Positions 1 to 7,873 of a stretch of DNA of 64,000 nt are shown here, one piece after another. Origin of the DNA: Pseudomonas helvetica. GTDB lineage: Bacteria > Pseudomonadota > Gammaproteobacteria > Pseudomonadales > Pseudomonadaceae. Position 1 is the first letter of the stretch. Every line of letters starts with the position of its first letter. The notes under the pieces are model-generated. The model did no database searches. It was not told the origin of the DNA and saw only the letters and a list, made by a program, of their open reading frames with translations. Made by a program: the position numbers and the translations under genes. Location of the stretch: NCBI RefSeq assembly GCF_039908645.1, contig NZ_CP150917.1:1398501-1462500 (forward strand). Direction: 5' to 3'.

Positions 1-1
1 G

Positions 2-397
2 GCTGCTGGATCAGGAAGATTCGTCATCGAAGAGAGCGAGCGCTCAAGCTTGCGCTTCGGCAAGCGCAGCTTGCGGCATAACGGTGTGCAGTTCGACCAG
101 GCCAAATGCGTGACCGTGCGCGGCAACAGCATGTTGCCGGTGCTGCGCGACGGCGCCACGGTTGGGGTCAATGCCGGCAAGTCCGGGATTGGCGATATCG
201 TTGATGGTGATTTGTATGCCATCAACCATAACGGCCAGCTGCGGGTGAAGCAGCTCTATCGTCTGCCAACCGGTATTCGTCTGCGCAGCTTCAATCGCGA
301 TGAACACCCGGATGAGGACTACACCTTCCAGGAAATCCAGGAAGAGCAAATCGTCATCCTCGGCCATGTCTTCTGGTGGGGCATGTACGCCCGCTAA
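2..397 (+). CDS. CI/PrtR-like repressor, S24 peptidase half (5' partial)
   Basis: The reading frame is open from the first bases, so the gene begins upstream and its N-terminal DNA-binding part is not visible. What is seen is a LexA/CI-type S24 peptidase domain: a GNSM motif with the probable nucleophilic Ser at 128-130, and a LRVKQLYR segment with the probable Lys at 248-250, the dyad used for RecA-stimulated self-cleavage. It sits directly before the tailocin genes on the same strand, so it is probably the PrtR-like repressor that keeps them silent until DNA damage. A generic phage CI relic is the alternative. Family assignment is firm; the target operators are inferred. Confidence 0.85.
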   Translation, partial: AAGSGRFVIEESERSSLRFGKRSLRHNGVQFDQAKCVTVRGNSMLPVLRDGATVGVNAGKSGIGDIVDGDLYAINHNGQLRVKQLYRLPTGIRLRSFNRDEHPDEDYTFQEIQEEQIVILGHVFWWGMYAR

Positions 398-415
398 CGC
401 TTAGCTGTCAGACAA

Positions 416-441
416 AACCCGCTATCAAGCGGGTTTTTTTT
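416..441 (+). terminator. Terminator of the repressor gene
   Basis: A perfect 7-bp stem (AACCCGC/GCGGGTT) with a 6-base loop is followed by a run of T, 18 bases after the repressor stop codon. It separates repressor transcription from the tailocin promoter downstream. Confidence 0.85.
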
Positions 442-491
442 CGCCCGACGAAAACCATCCCACCCTTTGTTTACGGGGCTTTCATGCGTCC

Positions 492-551
492 GTGCATTTC
501 TTATGCATAAATAAATGCATTTATGCATTGACTGTATATGCATCCATGCAT
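492..551 (+). promoter_or_regulatory. Operator cluster of ATGCAT palindromes
   Basis: Five exact ATGCAT hexamers start at 503, 515, 523, 538 and 546, plus a GTGCAT at 492. Four of them form two near-identical 14-bp palindromes, ATGCATTTATGCAT (515-528) and ATGCATCCATGCAT (538-551), whose centres are 23 bp apart, about two helical turns. They bracket the -35 element and fill the spacer of the promoter at 528-556, as expected for operators of the adjacent repressor. The binding protein is inferred. Confidence 0.7.
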
Positions 552-556
552 ATTCT
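528..556 (+). promoter_or_regulatory. Sigma70-type promoter for the tailocin island
   Basis: TTGACT (528-533) and TATTCT (551-556) are separated by 17 bp, close to the sigma70 consensus, and point toward the holin and tail genes. One ATGCAT palindrome abuts the -35 box and the other fills the end of the spacer up to the -10 box, so repressor binding would block polymerase. Confidence 0.65.
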
Positions 557-729
557 TTGTCTCAAGCCGCTCAACAACGGCTCGCAACGAAGCTCTTTAG
601 TTCCACAGCAAAGGCAGCGATGAACCGGCCTCAACGGTTCAGAGGGTTGGCAACTGACCCGGGTGTGCAGCGTAAAGCACCGTAAGCAGTTATCCGGCGG
701 ACAGGGTCGCGGTCGGAGGAACAATTTGA

Positions 730-783
730 ATGGATCCGTACCGCGCCAGTAGCGCCGAAAGATCGGAAGGACCGTATTACTGA
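730..783 (+). CDS. Candidate 17-residue leader peptide
   Basis: A GGAGGA ribosome binding site at 716-721 precedes an ATG at 730 by 8 bases. The ORF reads MDPYRASSAERSEGPYY and stops at 781-783, where the terminator stem begins. The codon just before the ATG is an in-frame TGA, so this is not the end of a longer protein. The position directly ahead of a terminator resembles a leader peptide; translation is unproven and no known leader is recognised. Confidence 0.4.
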   Translation: MDPYRASSAERSEGPYY

Positions 784-808
784 AAAGCCCGGGCGACCGG
801 GCTTTTTG
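783..808 (+). terminator. Intrinsic terminator inside the tailocin leader
   Basis: AAAAGCCCGG and CCGGGCTTTTT form a near-perfect stem around a GCGA tetraloop, followed by T residues. It lies after the tailocin promoter and before the holin, so transcripts must pass it or start again downstream. Confidence 0.8.
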
Positions 809-897
809 GAATGCCTACCTACCGTCAGGCACATCAAGAGACAGCGTTTGAACAACACACAAACCCATCACCTATTTATCAACGCAGGAGGCGTGAC

Positions 898-1245
898 ATG
901 ACAAACGAGCAGCAAGCGTTGGCGGACATGCCTATCTGGCTGGTCATCGCTCTGGCGGTGGTCGGCGGGGTGTCCGGCGAAATGTGGCGCGCCGACAAGG
1001 AGGGCGCTCGCGGCTGGCCACTGTTGCGGCGTCTGGTGCTGCGCTCCGGGGCCTGCATGGTCTGCGGGGTCTCGACCATCATGCTGCTGTATGCCGCTGG
1101 CGTGTCGATCTGGACCGCCGGCGCTTTCGGTTGCCTCACCGCGATGGCCGGTGCCGATGTCGCCATTGGCTTGTATGAGCGCTGGGCGGCGAAGCGGATT
1201 GGCGTCGATGAAATGGCGCCGCGTGACTCCAGCCAGGACCGCTAA
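898..1245 (+). CDS. Phage holin of the tailocin lysis system
   Basis: A 115-residue protein starting at the ATG at 898, chosen because a strong AGGAGG lies 6 bases upstream; earlier in-frame codons lack such a site. Three hydrophobic stretches are visible (about residues 11-25, 50-70 and 72-90), with a charged C-terminus rich in R, K and D, as in class I-type holins of Pseudomonas tailocin and prophage clusters. It would form holes in the inner membrane and release the endolysin encoded at the other end of the island (27996-28559). It is the only holin visible, so it probably serves both tail particles. Confidence 0.8.
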   Translation: MTNEQQALADMPIWLVIALAVVGGVSGEMWRADKEGARGWPLLRRLVLRSGACMVCGVSTIMLLYAAGVSIWTAGAFGCLTAMAGADVAIGLYERWAAKRIGVDEMAPRDSSQDR

Positions 1246-1320
1246 TGGTACTGGCAGCAAAGAGGTCACCGCTGAACAAGTCCAATGGACTGGCTGACGG
1301 GGGGCGTAGACAACGACCCC

Positions 1321-1340
1321 GACCTGCAAGGATGCAGGTC
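1321..1340 (+). other. Perfect hairpin between holin and first tail gene
   Basis: GACCTGCA and TGCAGGTC form an 8-bp perfect stem with an AGGA loop and no following T-run, so it is not a terminator. It lies in the 158-base gap between holin and tail genes and may be an RNA processing or stability element. Confidence 0.4.
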
Positions 1341-1403
1341 ATCGGCGGTAATTTCCCTTAACTCAACAACTGACACTGTGACACTTGAACAGGAAACCGC
1401 TTT

Positions 1404-1928
1404 ATGTCTCCAAGCGTTATCAATAAACCCTCGGAGCTGATTCTCGCTATCGGTGAGGCACTTCGGCCGATTTATCCAGGCCTGAAGGTTGGGGGATATC
1501 AGGATTTCGATGGGGTTGTCGATGATGCCTGGGTCCTGATCGCGATTCAGCGCGATGCCGCGGGCACCCGCGCCAACGATGGGCGTATCGCTCATGTCCT
1601 GACGATCTCGCTGCAAGGCGTGGTCGCCGGGAAGAGCGGGCATTCAGGGCTTGAGGCCTGCAATCTCGCCAGCGCACTGAAGGATATCGTCACGGATAAC
1701 CGTTGGGGCGTATCGGGAGGGCAATGCGACCTGCCGATGAGCATCGAGGCAGTGCCGTCGACGTTCACCAGCGGTGAGCAGGTGTACGACGCATGGACGG
1801 TTTCATTTTCCCAGACGCTGTACTTCGGCTCGCCGTTGCTCGATGAGCCAACGGGGACGCCAAAGTTCGCGTTCACCTCGCAAGTCTCGAACATCGACGA
1901 TCCGGATCAATACACAGCGCTTGTTTAA
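1404..1928 (+). CDS. Probable tail terminator/completion protein, particle 1
   Basis: A 174-residue protein at the head of the P2-like tail operon, in the position where P2 encodes its tail-completion proteins R and S. The C-terminal AWTVSFSQTLYFG segment resembles small tail-terminator proteins, which cap the distal end of the tube and sheath; in a headless tailocin this cap would close the particle. The next gene starts 21 bases downstream. The protein family is not recognised with certainty, so the role rests on position, size and weak motif resemblance. Confidence 0.5.
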   Translation: MSPSVINKPSELILAIGEALRPIYPGLKVGGYQDFDGVVDDAWVLIAIQRDAAGTRANDGRIAHVLTISLQGVVAGKSGHSGLEACNLASALKDIVTDNRWGVSGGQCDLPMSIEAVPSTFTSGEQVYDAWTVSFSQTLYFGSPLLDEPTGTPKFAFTSQVSNIDDPDQYTALV

Positions 1929-1949
1929 CAAGCACTCAAGGAGTGGCCC

Positions 1950-2561
1950 ATGTTTGACGCTCTTCTACGTATGCAACTCGGTCCGATCATTGAGCGTTTG
2001 GCTGAGATGGAGACCGAGTTCGAAGACCTGCACCGGCGTGCCGACAGCTTCTGTCGCATCGGCGTGTGTGTAGAGGTCGATGCCGCCAGCAACACCTGCA
2101 AGGTCAGCCATGGGGATCTGCTGACGCCGGCGATCAGGTTCTTCAACCCGAGTGCTGGCGAACAGAGTGAATCGCGCATTCCTTCCGAGGGTGAGCAGTG
2201 CTTGCTGCTGAACTATGGCGGCGGCGATAGCGCCGGGCAATCGGTCGCCTTGTTCGGCCTCAACAGCAACCGGTTCCCGCCGGTTTCGACCGTGGCCACG
2301 CTGACACGTCGTCGACACAAGGACGGCACCGAAAGCAGCTACGACGATGCAAGCCATGTCCTGAGCTGGACCAATGGACAGACGACATTCAAGGGCTCGC
2401 GTGAGTCGGTCGAGTTGACCGTCGGCCCGGCCCGGCTGGCGCTGACCCCTGAGGCCATCGAGCTGAAGCTGGGCGCAGTCGGCGTGCTGCTCGACGCCTC
2501 TGGCGTTCACTTCCTCGGCCCTTTGGTGGATCACCAGGGACGAGTCATCAGTACGGCATAA
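1950..2561 (+). CDS. Baseplate assembly protein V (spike), particle 1
   Basis: A 203-residue protein with an AAGGAG site before its ATG. Its N-terminal half (LGPIIERLAEMETEFEDL, then the segment with GEQCLLLNYGGGDSAGQSV) is typical of P2 gpV, the central membrane-piercing spike, and the C-terminal part is the repetitive beta-rich needle. P2 gpV is of nearly the same length. It is followed by W, J and I in the canonical P2 order, 10 bases apart or overlapping. Confidence 0.9.
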   Translation: MFDALLRMQLGPIIERLAEMETEFEDLHRRADSFCRIGVCVEVDAASNTCKVSHGDLLTPAIRFFNPSAGEQSESRIPSEGEQCLLLNYGGGDSAGQSVALFGLNSNRFPPVSTVATLTRRRHKDGTESSYDDASHVLSWTNGQTTFKGSRESVELTVGPARLALTPEAIELKLGAVGVLLDASGVHFLGPLVDHQGRVISTA

Positions 2562-2571
2562 GGGACTTCCC

Positions 2572-2904
2572 ATGATTGGAGTCGATAGAAACACCGGGGC
2601 AGCGGTCGACGACTGGCTGCAGTTTGTGCAGCGCGCAACCCGCGCACTGACCACCCCGCTGGGCACTCGTCAAAAGCGTCCGCTGTATGGATCGCTGGTC
2701 CCTGATTTGCTGGGGCAGAACGTTGGCGACGACGTGTTGATCCTGGCGCAGAGCCACGCAGCACAGGCGTTTTACAACAAGGCAAACGGTATCGATGATT
2801 TTCAGCCTGAGGTCATTGTCGCCAGTCGTCTAGGAGCGGGTCTGTTGTTGCGCTTCGCCGGCACCTGGAAAAACCGCAAACAGACATTCGAGGTCGTGAC
2901 ATGA
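2572..2904 (+). CDS. Baseplate protein W (gp25-like), particle 1
   Basis: A 110-residue gpW/gp25-family baseplate wedge protein. The signature TPLGTRQKRPLYGSLVPDLLG lies near residues 28-48. Members of this family initiate sheath polymerisation at the baseplate. Its stop overlaps the start of the J gene by 4 bases, implying translational coupling. Confidence 0.92.
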   Translation: MIGVDRNTGAAVDDWLQFVQRATRALTTPLGTRQKRPLYGSLVPDLLGQNVGDDVLILAQSHAAQAFYNKANGIDDFQPEVIVASRLGAGLLLRFAGTWKNRKQTFEVVT

Positions 2905-3896
2905 GCATGCTGATACCCGGTCAAAACCAGTTGGCTGAGCCGGCGATTGTCACGGTCGAGGCGTTCGAGGCGCTGCTCGCAGAGTTCAAGGCGTTTGTCG
3001 TCGACTACGTGGCCGCCCGTTCACCGGAAACAGCCGCCAAACTGCAAGTCAGCCTCGACAACGAAAGCGAGCTGCTGACCCTGGCCCTTGAGGCCTTTTG
3101 TGTGCGGCTGCAAACCCACGAACGCAAATACAACGCCCGCATCAAGCAGATGCTCGCGTGGTGGGCGACCGGCAGCAACCTCGACGCCCGCCTCGCGGAC
3201 ATGGGTCTTGAGCGTCAGGTACTGGACCCGGGAAATCCGGCGGCATTCCCGCCGATCCCACCCACTTATGAAAGCGACGACAATGCCCGGCTGCGTTACT
3301 ACCTGGCGCCGCATGCACCGGCAGCGGGTTCGCGGATGCAGTATCGTCGCGAGGTGTTCACCCTCGGCGAACGGCCCGCAGTGAAGGTCGAAACCATGGC
3401 TCCGGGCGTGGTGACGGTGACCTACAGCTTTGATCCGGATGGCTACGCGGCGCAGGTCAAGGATGGCAACGGGCGCCGAACAGCGCCTGGCGAGGTGAGG
3501 GTCACCGTGCTGTCGCGAGAGGCTGACGGTACGCCGTCTGCGGACCTGCTGGACGGGGTTCGCCGGCACTTTGCCCGCCCTGACGTCAGGCCCGAAACGG
3601 ATCTCGTCACGGTGCAGGCCGCCGAAATCAAACGCTACAAGATCCGGGTAGTCGCGAAGATCAACGCCGGACCGGATTCGGGTTTGACCAAGGTGGCCGC
3701 TGAGCAGCAGTTGCAGGCGTATGCCGATGCGTGCCATCGGCTGGAAGGGCGGGTCGATCCGAGCTGGATCGATTACACGATACATACCGCCGGCGCGGTA
3801 CAGCTGGAGATCCTCGAGCCAGTGGAGCCCATCGTGACCACAGCCTTCCAGGCTCCGTACTGCACGGGTGTCGAGGTTGAGGTGCTGACGCTATGA
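2901..3896 (+). CDS. Baseplate protein J, particle 1
   Basis: A 331-residue baseplate wedge protein of the P2 gpJ/T4 gp6 type. Visible features are the helical N-terminal region, the conserved ATGSNLDARLADMGLERQV segment, and the C-terminal ring-forming part (VTVQAAEIKRYKIRVVAKI). Start and stop both overlap neighbouring genes by 4 bases, tying W, J and I into one translational unit. Confidence 0.92.
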   Translation: MSMLIPGQNQLAEPAIVTVEAFEALLAEFKAFVVDYVAARSPETAAKLQVSLDNESELLTLALEAFCVRLQTHERKYNARIKQMLAWWATGSNLDARLADMGLERQVLDPGNPAAFPPIPPTYESDDNARLRYYLAPHAPAAGSRMQYRREVFTLGERPAVKVETMAPGVVTVTYSFDPDGYAAQVKDGNGRRTAPGEVRVTVLSREADGTPSADLLDGVRRHFARPDVRPETDLVTVQAAEIKRYKIRVVAKINAGPDSGLTKVAAEQQLQAYADACHRLEGRVDPSWIDYTIHTAGAVQLEILEPVEPIVTTAFQAPYCTGVEVEVLTL

Positions 3897-4552
3897 GTGA
3901 TCAAGCTTCTCGTCCGAGCCTGTTGCCGGCGAACAGTTCGCCGCTGGAAAAAGCGCTCGATCTCGGTTTTGGTCAATTGCTCGATCGCATTGCTCTGCCG
4001 TTCCCTGAATTGATGAATCCAGCGAAGACACCGTCGGCGTTCTTGCCGTATCTCGCCGCGGATCGTGGTGTCAGCGAATGGGACGCGGGCGCCAGCGAGT
4101 CAGAAAAGCGTTTGACCGTCTCACTGTCCTGGCAGATCCAGCGGCAGGCCGGAACCAATAAAGCGTTGAGTCATGCCGTCGAATCGCTGGGTTTCACACC
4201 GAATATCTCTGCCTGGTACGAGCAGCGACCTCTCGGTAACCCCTACACCTTCGACGTGCAGGCGATCATCGGTCGAAGCTGGTCGAGTGGCGATCACAAT
4301 CGCTTGATACGCCGCGTCAATGCGGCGAAGAGCGAGCGAGACGATGCAACCATCACCGTCGTTCACGAAACGAGCGGCGACCTGCGTGTTGCTGCGGGTG
4401 CTGATCCTGGGCTGAGTATCAGCGACGACAGTCAACCGGGCGCATTGCCTGAAGTGAAGCTGCACGCTTGGCTTGCAATGCACAGCGCCGTACACACGCC
4501 GCTTTCCGATGGCGAACTATTCCTTTTTGGGGCGCTGCCTGAATACGACTGA
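3893..4552 (+). CDS. Tail protein I, particle 1
   Basis: A 219-residue P2 gpI-family protein that links baseplate wedges to the tail fibres. The family signature is visible as LLPANSSPLEKALDLG near the N-terminus, followed by LPYLAADRGVSEWD. It is slightly longer than P2 gpI. The gene precedes the fibre genes, the usual order for this family. Confidence 0.9.
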   Translation: MSDQASRPSLLPANSSPLEKALDLGFGQLLDRIALPFPELMNPAKTPSAFLPYLAADRGVSEWDAGASESEKRLTVSLSWQIQRQAGTNKALSHAVESLGFTPNISAWYEQRPLGNPYTFDVQAIIGRSWSSGDHNRLIRRVNAAKSERDDATITVVHETSGDLRVAAGADPGLSISDDSQPGALPEVKLHAWLAMHSAVHTPLSDGELFLFGALPEYD

Positions 4553-4610
4553 CAGGCGCTGGGGTGTCTCAGCGCTACACCATTAACGATTACGACCTCA
4601 GGGCGCAGCT

Positions 4611-5141
4611 ATGACAGAAGACATTACGCGCTTGGTTCGCTTCACTTCCGCCGGTCTGGATGAAGTGTTGCAGGCAAAAAACCAAGGCTTGAAAGGTGAG
4701 ATTACTCACATCGGTGTGGGCACCGCTCGCTATGACCCGAACGGCTCGGAAACAGCCCTTCGCGATGAGCGGCAACGGGTGGCGATTGTTGACTACGAGG
4801 ACCTGGGTTCCCGGCAGCTACGGATGGCCGCGCTGTTCAGCGGTCCGGATGAATACGAGATTGGCGAGTTTGGCTTCTATCTCGCCAGCGGCACGTTGCT
4901 GGCGGTTTACTCGGTCGCTGGAAAGCTGCTGACGTATAAGGCCAGCGCCGCTCGTGTATTGCAAAAATTCACCCTCGATATTTCGCCATTGCCGGCGGAC
5001 AGCGTGACCATTGTTGTCGGTAGTGAAAACCTCAATGTGTTGTTGGCTGAGGAGATCTCGATCATGGCTGCGGCCTCGATCGGCAATATGTCCCGCCATG
5101 TTGATCTGATGTTGCGGGTTATGGATCTTGAAGCGAAATAG
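4611..5141 (+). CDS. Tail fibre N-terminal adaptor (DUF3751-like), particle 1
   Basis: A 176-residue protein resembling the N-terminal baseplate-binding domain of P2 gpH-like fibres (tail-collar fibre family, DUF3751). The segments LKGEITHIGVGTARYDPNGSETALRDE and EYEIGEFGFYL (the first running from about residue 27) are typical. In P2-like phages this domain continues directly into the long fibre shaft; here the protein ends after a short helical tail, and the distal fibre is encoded separately at 5322-6104. It could form a hetero-complex with that protein, or reflect an ancestral split of one fibre gene. Confidence 0.75.
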   Translation: MTEDITRLVRFTSAGLDEVLQAKNQGLKGEITHIGVGTARYDPNGSETALRDERQRVAIVDYEDLGSRQLRMAALFSGPDEYEIGEFGFYLASGTLLAVYSVAGKLLTYKASAARVLQKFTLDISPLPADSVTIVVGSENLNVLLAEEISIMAAASIGNMSRHVDLMLRVMDLEAK

Positions 5142-5148
5142 GGGGGGC

Positions 5149-5319
5149 ATGAGTGTTCCGCATTTGACGAACTTCGACGGTGCTGTTTTGGGCTTTGAAG
5201 TGGTGTGCGCATCCGCTGATCGCGCTTCAACGCTGGACGCGAATATGAACTATGGCTTTCATAAACTTGTAGCGGCGTTTAACGCTGGTGCTGAAAAGAT
5301 AAACTTTACCAGGGGTTGA
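5149..5319 (+). CDS. Small protein between two fibre genes
   Basis: A 56-residue ORF with a G-rich ribosome binding site directly upstream of the ATG at 5149. It spans the gap between the fibre adaptor and the distal fibre, and its stop overlaps the upstream TTG of the next gene. No family is recognised. It could be a linker subunit or chaperone, or what remains of the middle of a once continuous fibre gene. Confidence 0.5.
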   Translation: MSVPHLTNFDGAVLGFEVVCASADRASTLDANMNYGFHKLVAAFNAGAEKINFTRG

Positions 5320-5321
5320 TG

Positions 5322-6104
5322 ATGGGAATTGAAACAACTATCACAAAGGTTGTAGATGCATGTGAAAAACTTACCCAGACGGTGACTGATCAGATCGGCA
5401 AGATCGATGCTCGCATGGACGCGGCATTAGGTCAGTTCACTGCATGGCGCGGCGCCGTACAGGCAAAGGATATTAACGGGCGGGCCTCTTACTCACAGAT
5501 TATTGATTTGACCGGGTTGTCTACTAATATTTTTTATCCGGTTTGGTGGCGAATGCCTGGCAACGAGCAGGGAATCTCCGAGATTCTGATATCCAGGAAC
5601 TACAGTCTCGACAGTGAAAAAAATCCGTTCAACAACAATTTTGAAGTCCACGTGGCTGGCTTGAATTTGCAGATGGAGGGGTGTGGGATTCCTTGGAATG
5701 GTGATGCAAACTTCCTGGCAGTAAAACGGGTTTCTCAAACGTATCGGGAAACCGTTCGGCGCGTTGAGTTTGGGATGCTTTCGTACGTCCGTCCGGTAAC
5801 AGGTGTCAAGCCGATTTATCTTAATCAGGTTTCCGGTGCGTTGGTGAACTCTCCGCAGGAGTCGGGATGCTATTTGCGTGGCGGACTGTCCTATATCATT
5901 ACAAAAAGTTTTGAAGCGCCGGTGAAGTACAGTCGTTCTGATGCTGAGGTTGAACTGAGTCAAGCTGTAACTTCTGAATATGAGATTTCGTGGAAGGTAA
6001 AACCTTTTGCAGTTACCGCGCCTGAGTTGGGCACAACGTATCCCGAAAACAGAATGGCTTATACGTTTGACAACGATAAACGCTATGCAGCAAAAGGGGT
6101 TTAA
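5322..6104 (+). CDS. Distal tail fibre/receptor-binding protein, particle 1
   Basis: A 260-residue protein with a coiled-coil-prone N-terminus (KVVDACEKLTQTVTDQIGKI, about residues 8-27), followed by a beta-rich region with FYPVWWRMPGNEQGISEI and SQEIDLTG-like elements seen in fibres of Pseudomonas P2-like phages. The ATG at 5322 is chosen because AGGGG lies six bases upstream. The stretch is visibly richer in A+T than the tail genes around it, a common sign that receptor-binding genes were exchanged. It probably decides the killing spectrum of particle 1. The exact receptor cannot be read from sequence. Confidence 0.65.
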   Translation: MGIETTITKVVDACEKLTQTVTDQIGKIDARMDAALGQFTAWRGAVQAKDINGRASYSQIIDLTGLSTNIFYPVWWRMPGNEQGISEILISRNYSLDSEKNPFNNNFEVHVAGLNLQMEGCGIPWNGDANFLAVKRVSQTYRETVRRVEFGMLSYVRPVTGVKPIYLNQVSGALVNSPQESGCYLRGGLSYIITKSFEAPVKYSRSDAEVELSQAVTSEYEISWKVKPFAVTAPELGTTYPENRMAYTFDNDKRYAAKGV

Positions 6105-6106
6105 AG

Positions 6107-6409
6107 ATGACCGGTTTTATCAAAGAGCTATTGCTTGACTCGGGTGAGACGCTGATCAATGTGCCAACTGATCGCCCCACATTGGTAGCGCTTGGATTCA
6201 GTGAGGCTCGAGCCGATGAGCTCTGCCTTGACGCTGAGCGCGTAGCGAAGTCGGTGGCAGTCGGGGCAGCGCGTCGTGCCCTGTACGTAGCTGAGGCTGA
6301 TCCGTTGTTTCTCGAGTGGCAATACGACGAAACACCTGAAAAGGAAAAAGCGTGGCGCGATAAGGTGGCCGAAATCAAGGCGCTCTATCCGTTACCTGAT
6401 CGCACCTGA
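6107..6409 (+). CDS. Small tail fibre assembly protein, particle 1
   Basis: A 100-residue acidic, helical protein starting 2 bases after the fibre stop. It contains PLFLEWQYDETPEKEKAWRDKVAEIKALYP, read here as a helical chaperone-like C-terminal part (not quoted fully: residues about 66-95). Size and position immediately after the fibre gene suggest a dedicated fibre chaperone, although it lacks the classical lambda Tfa signature. It is followed by a terminator. Confidence 0.5.
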   Translation: MTGFIKELLLDSGETLINVPTDRPTLVALGFSEARADELCLDAERVAKSVAVGAARRALYVAEADPLFLEWQYDETPEKEKAWRDKVAEIKALYPLPDRT

Positions 6410-6414
6410 ATCCC

Positions 6415-6437
6415 CAACCGCGTAAGCGGTTTTTTTT
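6415..6437 (+). terminator. Terminator after the particle 1 fibre genes
   Basis: AACCGC and GCGGTT pair around a GTAA loop, followed by eight T residues, 6 bases after the chaperone stop. A second, weaker AAAGCC/GGGCTTT hairpin follows near 6446-6470. Together they would lower transcription into the sheath segment unless read through. Confidence 0.7.
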
Positions 6438-6497
6438 CGCCCGCACAAAGCCTCTGCAATGGGGCTTTTGTGTTGTTGAGTCTGGAGAAATTCGTAA

Positions 6498-6704
6498 ATG
6501 TCCAATCGTCAGAAATACACCGTCCTCATCCCATTCCCCACCGGTGGTGGCCATTGGTCGAGTGTCGGCCAACAGCTCGAACTGCTCGACGTTGAGGCCA
6601 ACGCGTTGCGCAGCGCTGGCCGTCTGGAGCTGACCAGCGTCCTCGAGGCCGAGGCCTCCCCAACCACCCCGGCCAAAAAGGCCACCATCAAGAAGGCTGA
6701 ATAA
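6498..6704 (+). CDS. Conserved small protein ahead of sheath, particle 1
   Basis: A 68-residue protein ending in a K/A/T-rich tail, starting 2 bases before the spacing to the sheath gene. It occupies the same place, directly before the sheath, as the DUF2635 (Mu gp38) gene does in particle 2, but no clear similarity between the two is seen. Function unknown. Confidence 0.6.
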   Translation: MSNRQKYTVLIPFPTGGGHWSSVGQQLELLDVEANALRSAGRLELTSVLEAEASPTTPAKKATIKKAE

Positions 6705-6706
6705 CC

Positions 6707-7873
6707 ATGGCTGAGGTTTTGAACTTCGAGCACAACGGCATCACCGTCAATGCCACCGAATCCCCCGAGGCCATGGGTGGCCTGGGTGACAACGTCATCG
6801 GTCTGGTCGGCACGGCGCCGAATGCCAACCCGCTGATCCCGAAAAATACCCCGTTCCGCATCAACAGCTTCACCACCCACGCGCAGCTCGATCCGACCGG
6901 CGCCGAGGCAGGCACGCTGTATCAGGCGGTTTACCAGATCCTGAAAGTGGTCAAGGTGCCGGTGTATGTGGTCATCGTCGAAGAGGGCGCGACCCCGGCC
7001 GACACCCTGAACAACGTCATCGGCGGCAACGAAGCGCTGACCGGTCGCAAGTTGGGCCTGGCCGCGTTGAGCGGCGTGCCTGAAGACCTGACCATCATCG
7101 GTGCTCCGGGCTTTACCGGCACCAAAGCGGTGGCCAGTGAGTTCGCCTCGTTCGGCAAGCGCATCAAGGCCCGTGTGGTACTCGATGGCAAGGACACTTC
7201 GGTCGCCGATCAGGTGACCTACAGCAAGGAACTGGGCGGTGCGGATCTGGGTTTCGACCGCTGCCTCGTCGTACACAACATGCCTGCGGTGTACTCCAAG
7301 GCGGCGAAGAAAAACGTGTTCCTGGCGCCGTCGAGCCTGGCTATCGCGGCACTCGCCAAGGTCAAGCAATGGGAAAGCCCGGGCAACCAGGTGACCTACG
7401 CCGAAGACGTTTCGCGGACCGTGGAATACAACATCCTCGACACCTCGACCGAGGGCGATCTGCTCAACCGCTACGGCATCAGCTACTACGCCCGTACCGT
7501 CCTTGGCGGCTTTTCGCTGCTGGGTAACCGCTCGATCACCGGCAAGTTCATCAGCTATGTCGGCCTGGAAGATGCGATCAGCCGCAAGCTGGTCAAGGCC
7601 GGCCAAAAAGCCATGGCCAAGAACCTGACCAAGTCGTTCATGGATCAGGAGGTCAAGCGCATCAACGACTGGCTGCAAACCCTGGTCGCCGACGAAACCA
7701 TCCCTGGCGGCAGCGTGTACCTGCACCCGGAATTGAACAGCGTCGAGAAGTACAAAAACGGCACTTGGTTCATCGTCATCGACTACGGCCGCTACGCGCC
7801 GAACGAACACATGGTTTACCAACTCAACGCCCGCGATGAAATCATCGAGCAGTTCCTGGAGGATGTTCTCTAA
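6707..7873 (+). CDS. Tail sheath protein (P2 FI-like), particle 1
   Basis: A 388-residue contractile sheath protein, close to the P2 FI length. Recognisable segments are NVIGLVGTAPNANPLIPKN near residue 30, VILGAPGF-like TIIGAPGFTGTKAVASEF, and the C-terminal GTWFIVIDYGRYAPNEHMVYQ handshake region that links sheath subunits. It forms the outer contractile cylinder. Its stop TAA shares the A of the next gene's ATG (TAATG), so sheath and tube are translationally coupled. Confidence 0.95.
   Translation: MAEVLNFEHNGITVNATESPEAMGGLGDNVIGLVGTAPNANPLIPKNTPFRINSFTTHAQLDPTGAEAGTLYQAVYQILKVVKVPVYVVIVEEGATPADTLNNVIGGNEALTGRKLGLAALSGVPEDLTIIGAPGFTGTKAVASEFASFGKRIKARVVLDGKDTSVADQVTYSKELGGADLGFDRCLVVHNMPAVYSKAAKKNVFLAPSSLAIAALAKVKQWESPGNQVTYAEDVSRTVEYNILDTSTEGDLLNRYGISYYARTVLGGFSLLGNRSITGKFISYVGLEDAISRKLVKAGQKAMAKNLTKSFMDQEVKRINDWLQTLVADETIPGGSVYLHPELNSVEKYKNGTWFIVIDYGRYAPNEHMVYQLNARDEIIEQFLEDVL

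Larger units (their letters stand above)
560..897 (+). promoter_or_regulatory. Long untranslated leader of the tailocin transcript
   Basis: About 340 bases between the promoter and the holin start. It contains a TGAACCG/CGGTTCA hairpin near 618-639, a short ORF with its own ribosome binding site (730-783) and an intrinsic terminator (783-808). No larger gene is seen. The arrangement suggests control after initiation (attenuation or antitermination), which is inference. Confidence 0.5.

Noticed and set aside
492..551. PrtN-type P-box
   Set aside because: No prtN gene is visible and the ATGCAT palindromes overlap the promoter core as operators, not upstream activator sites.
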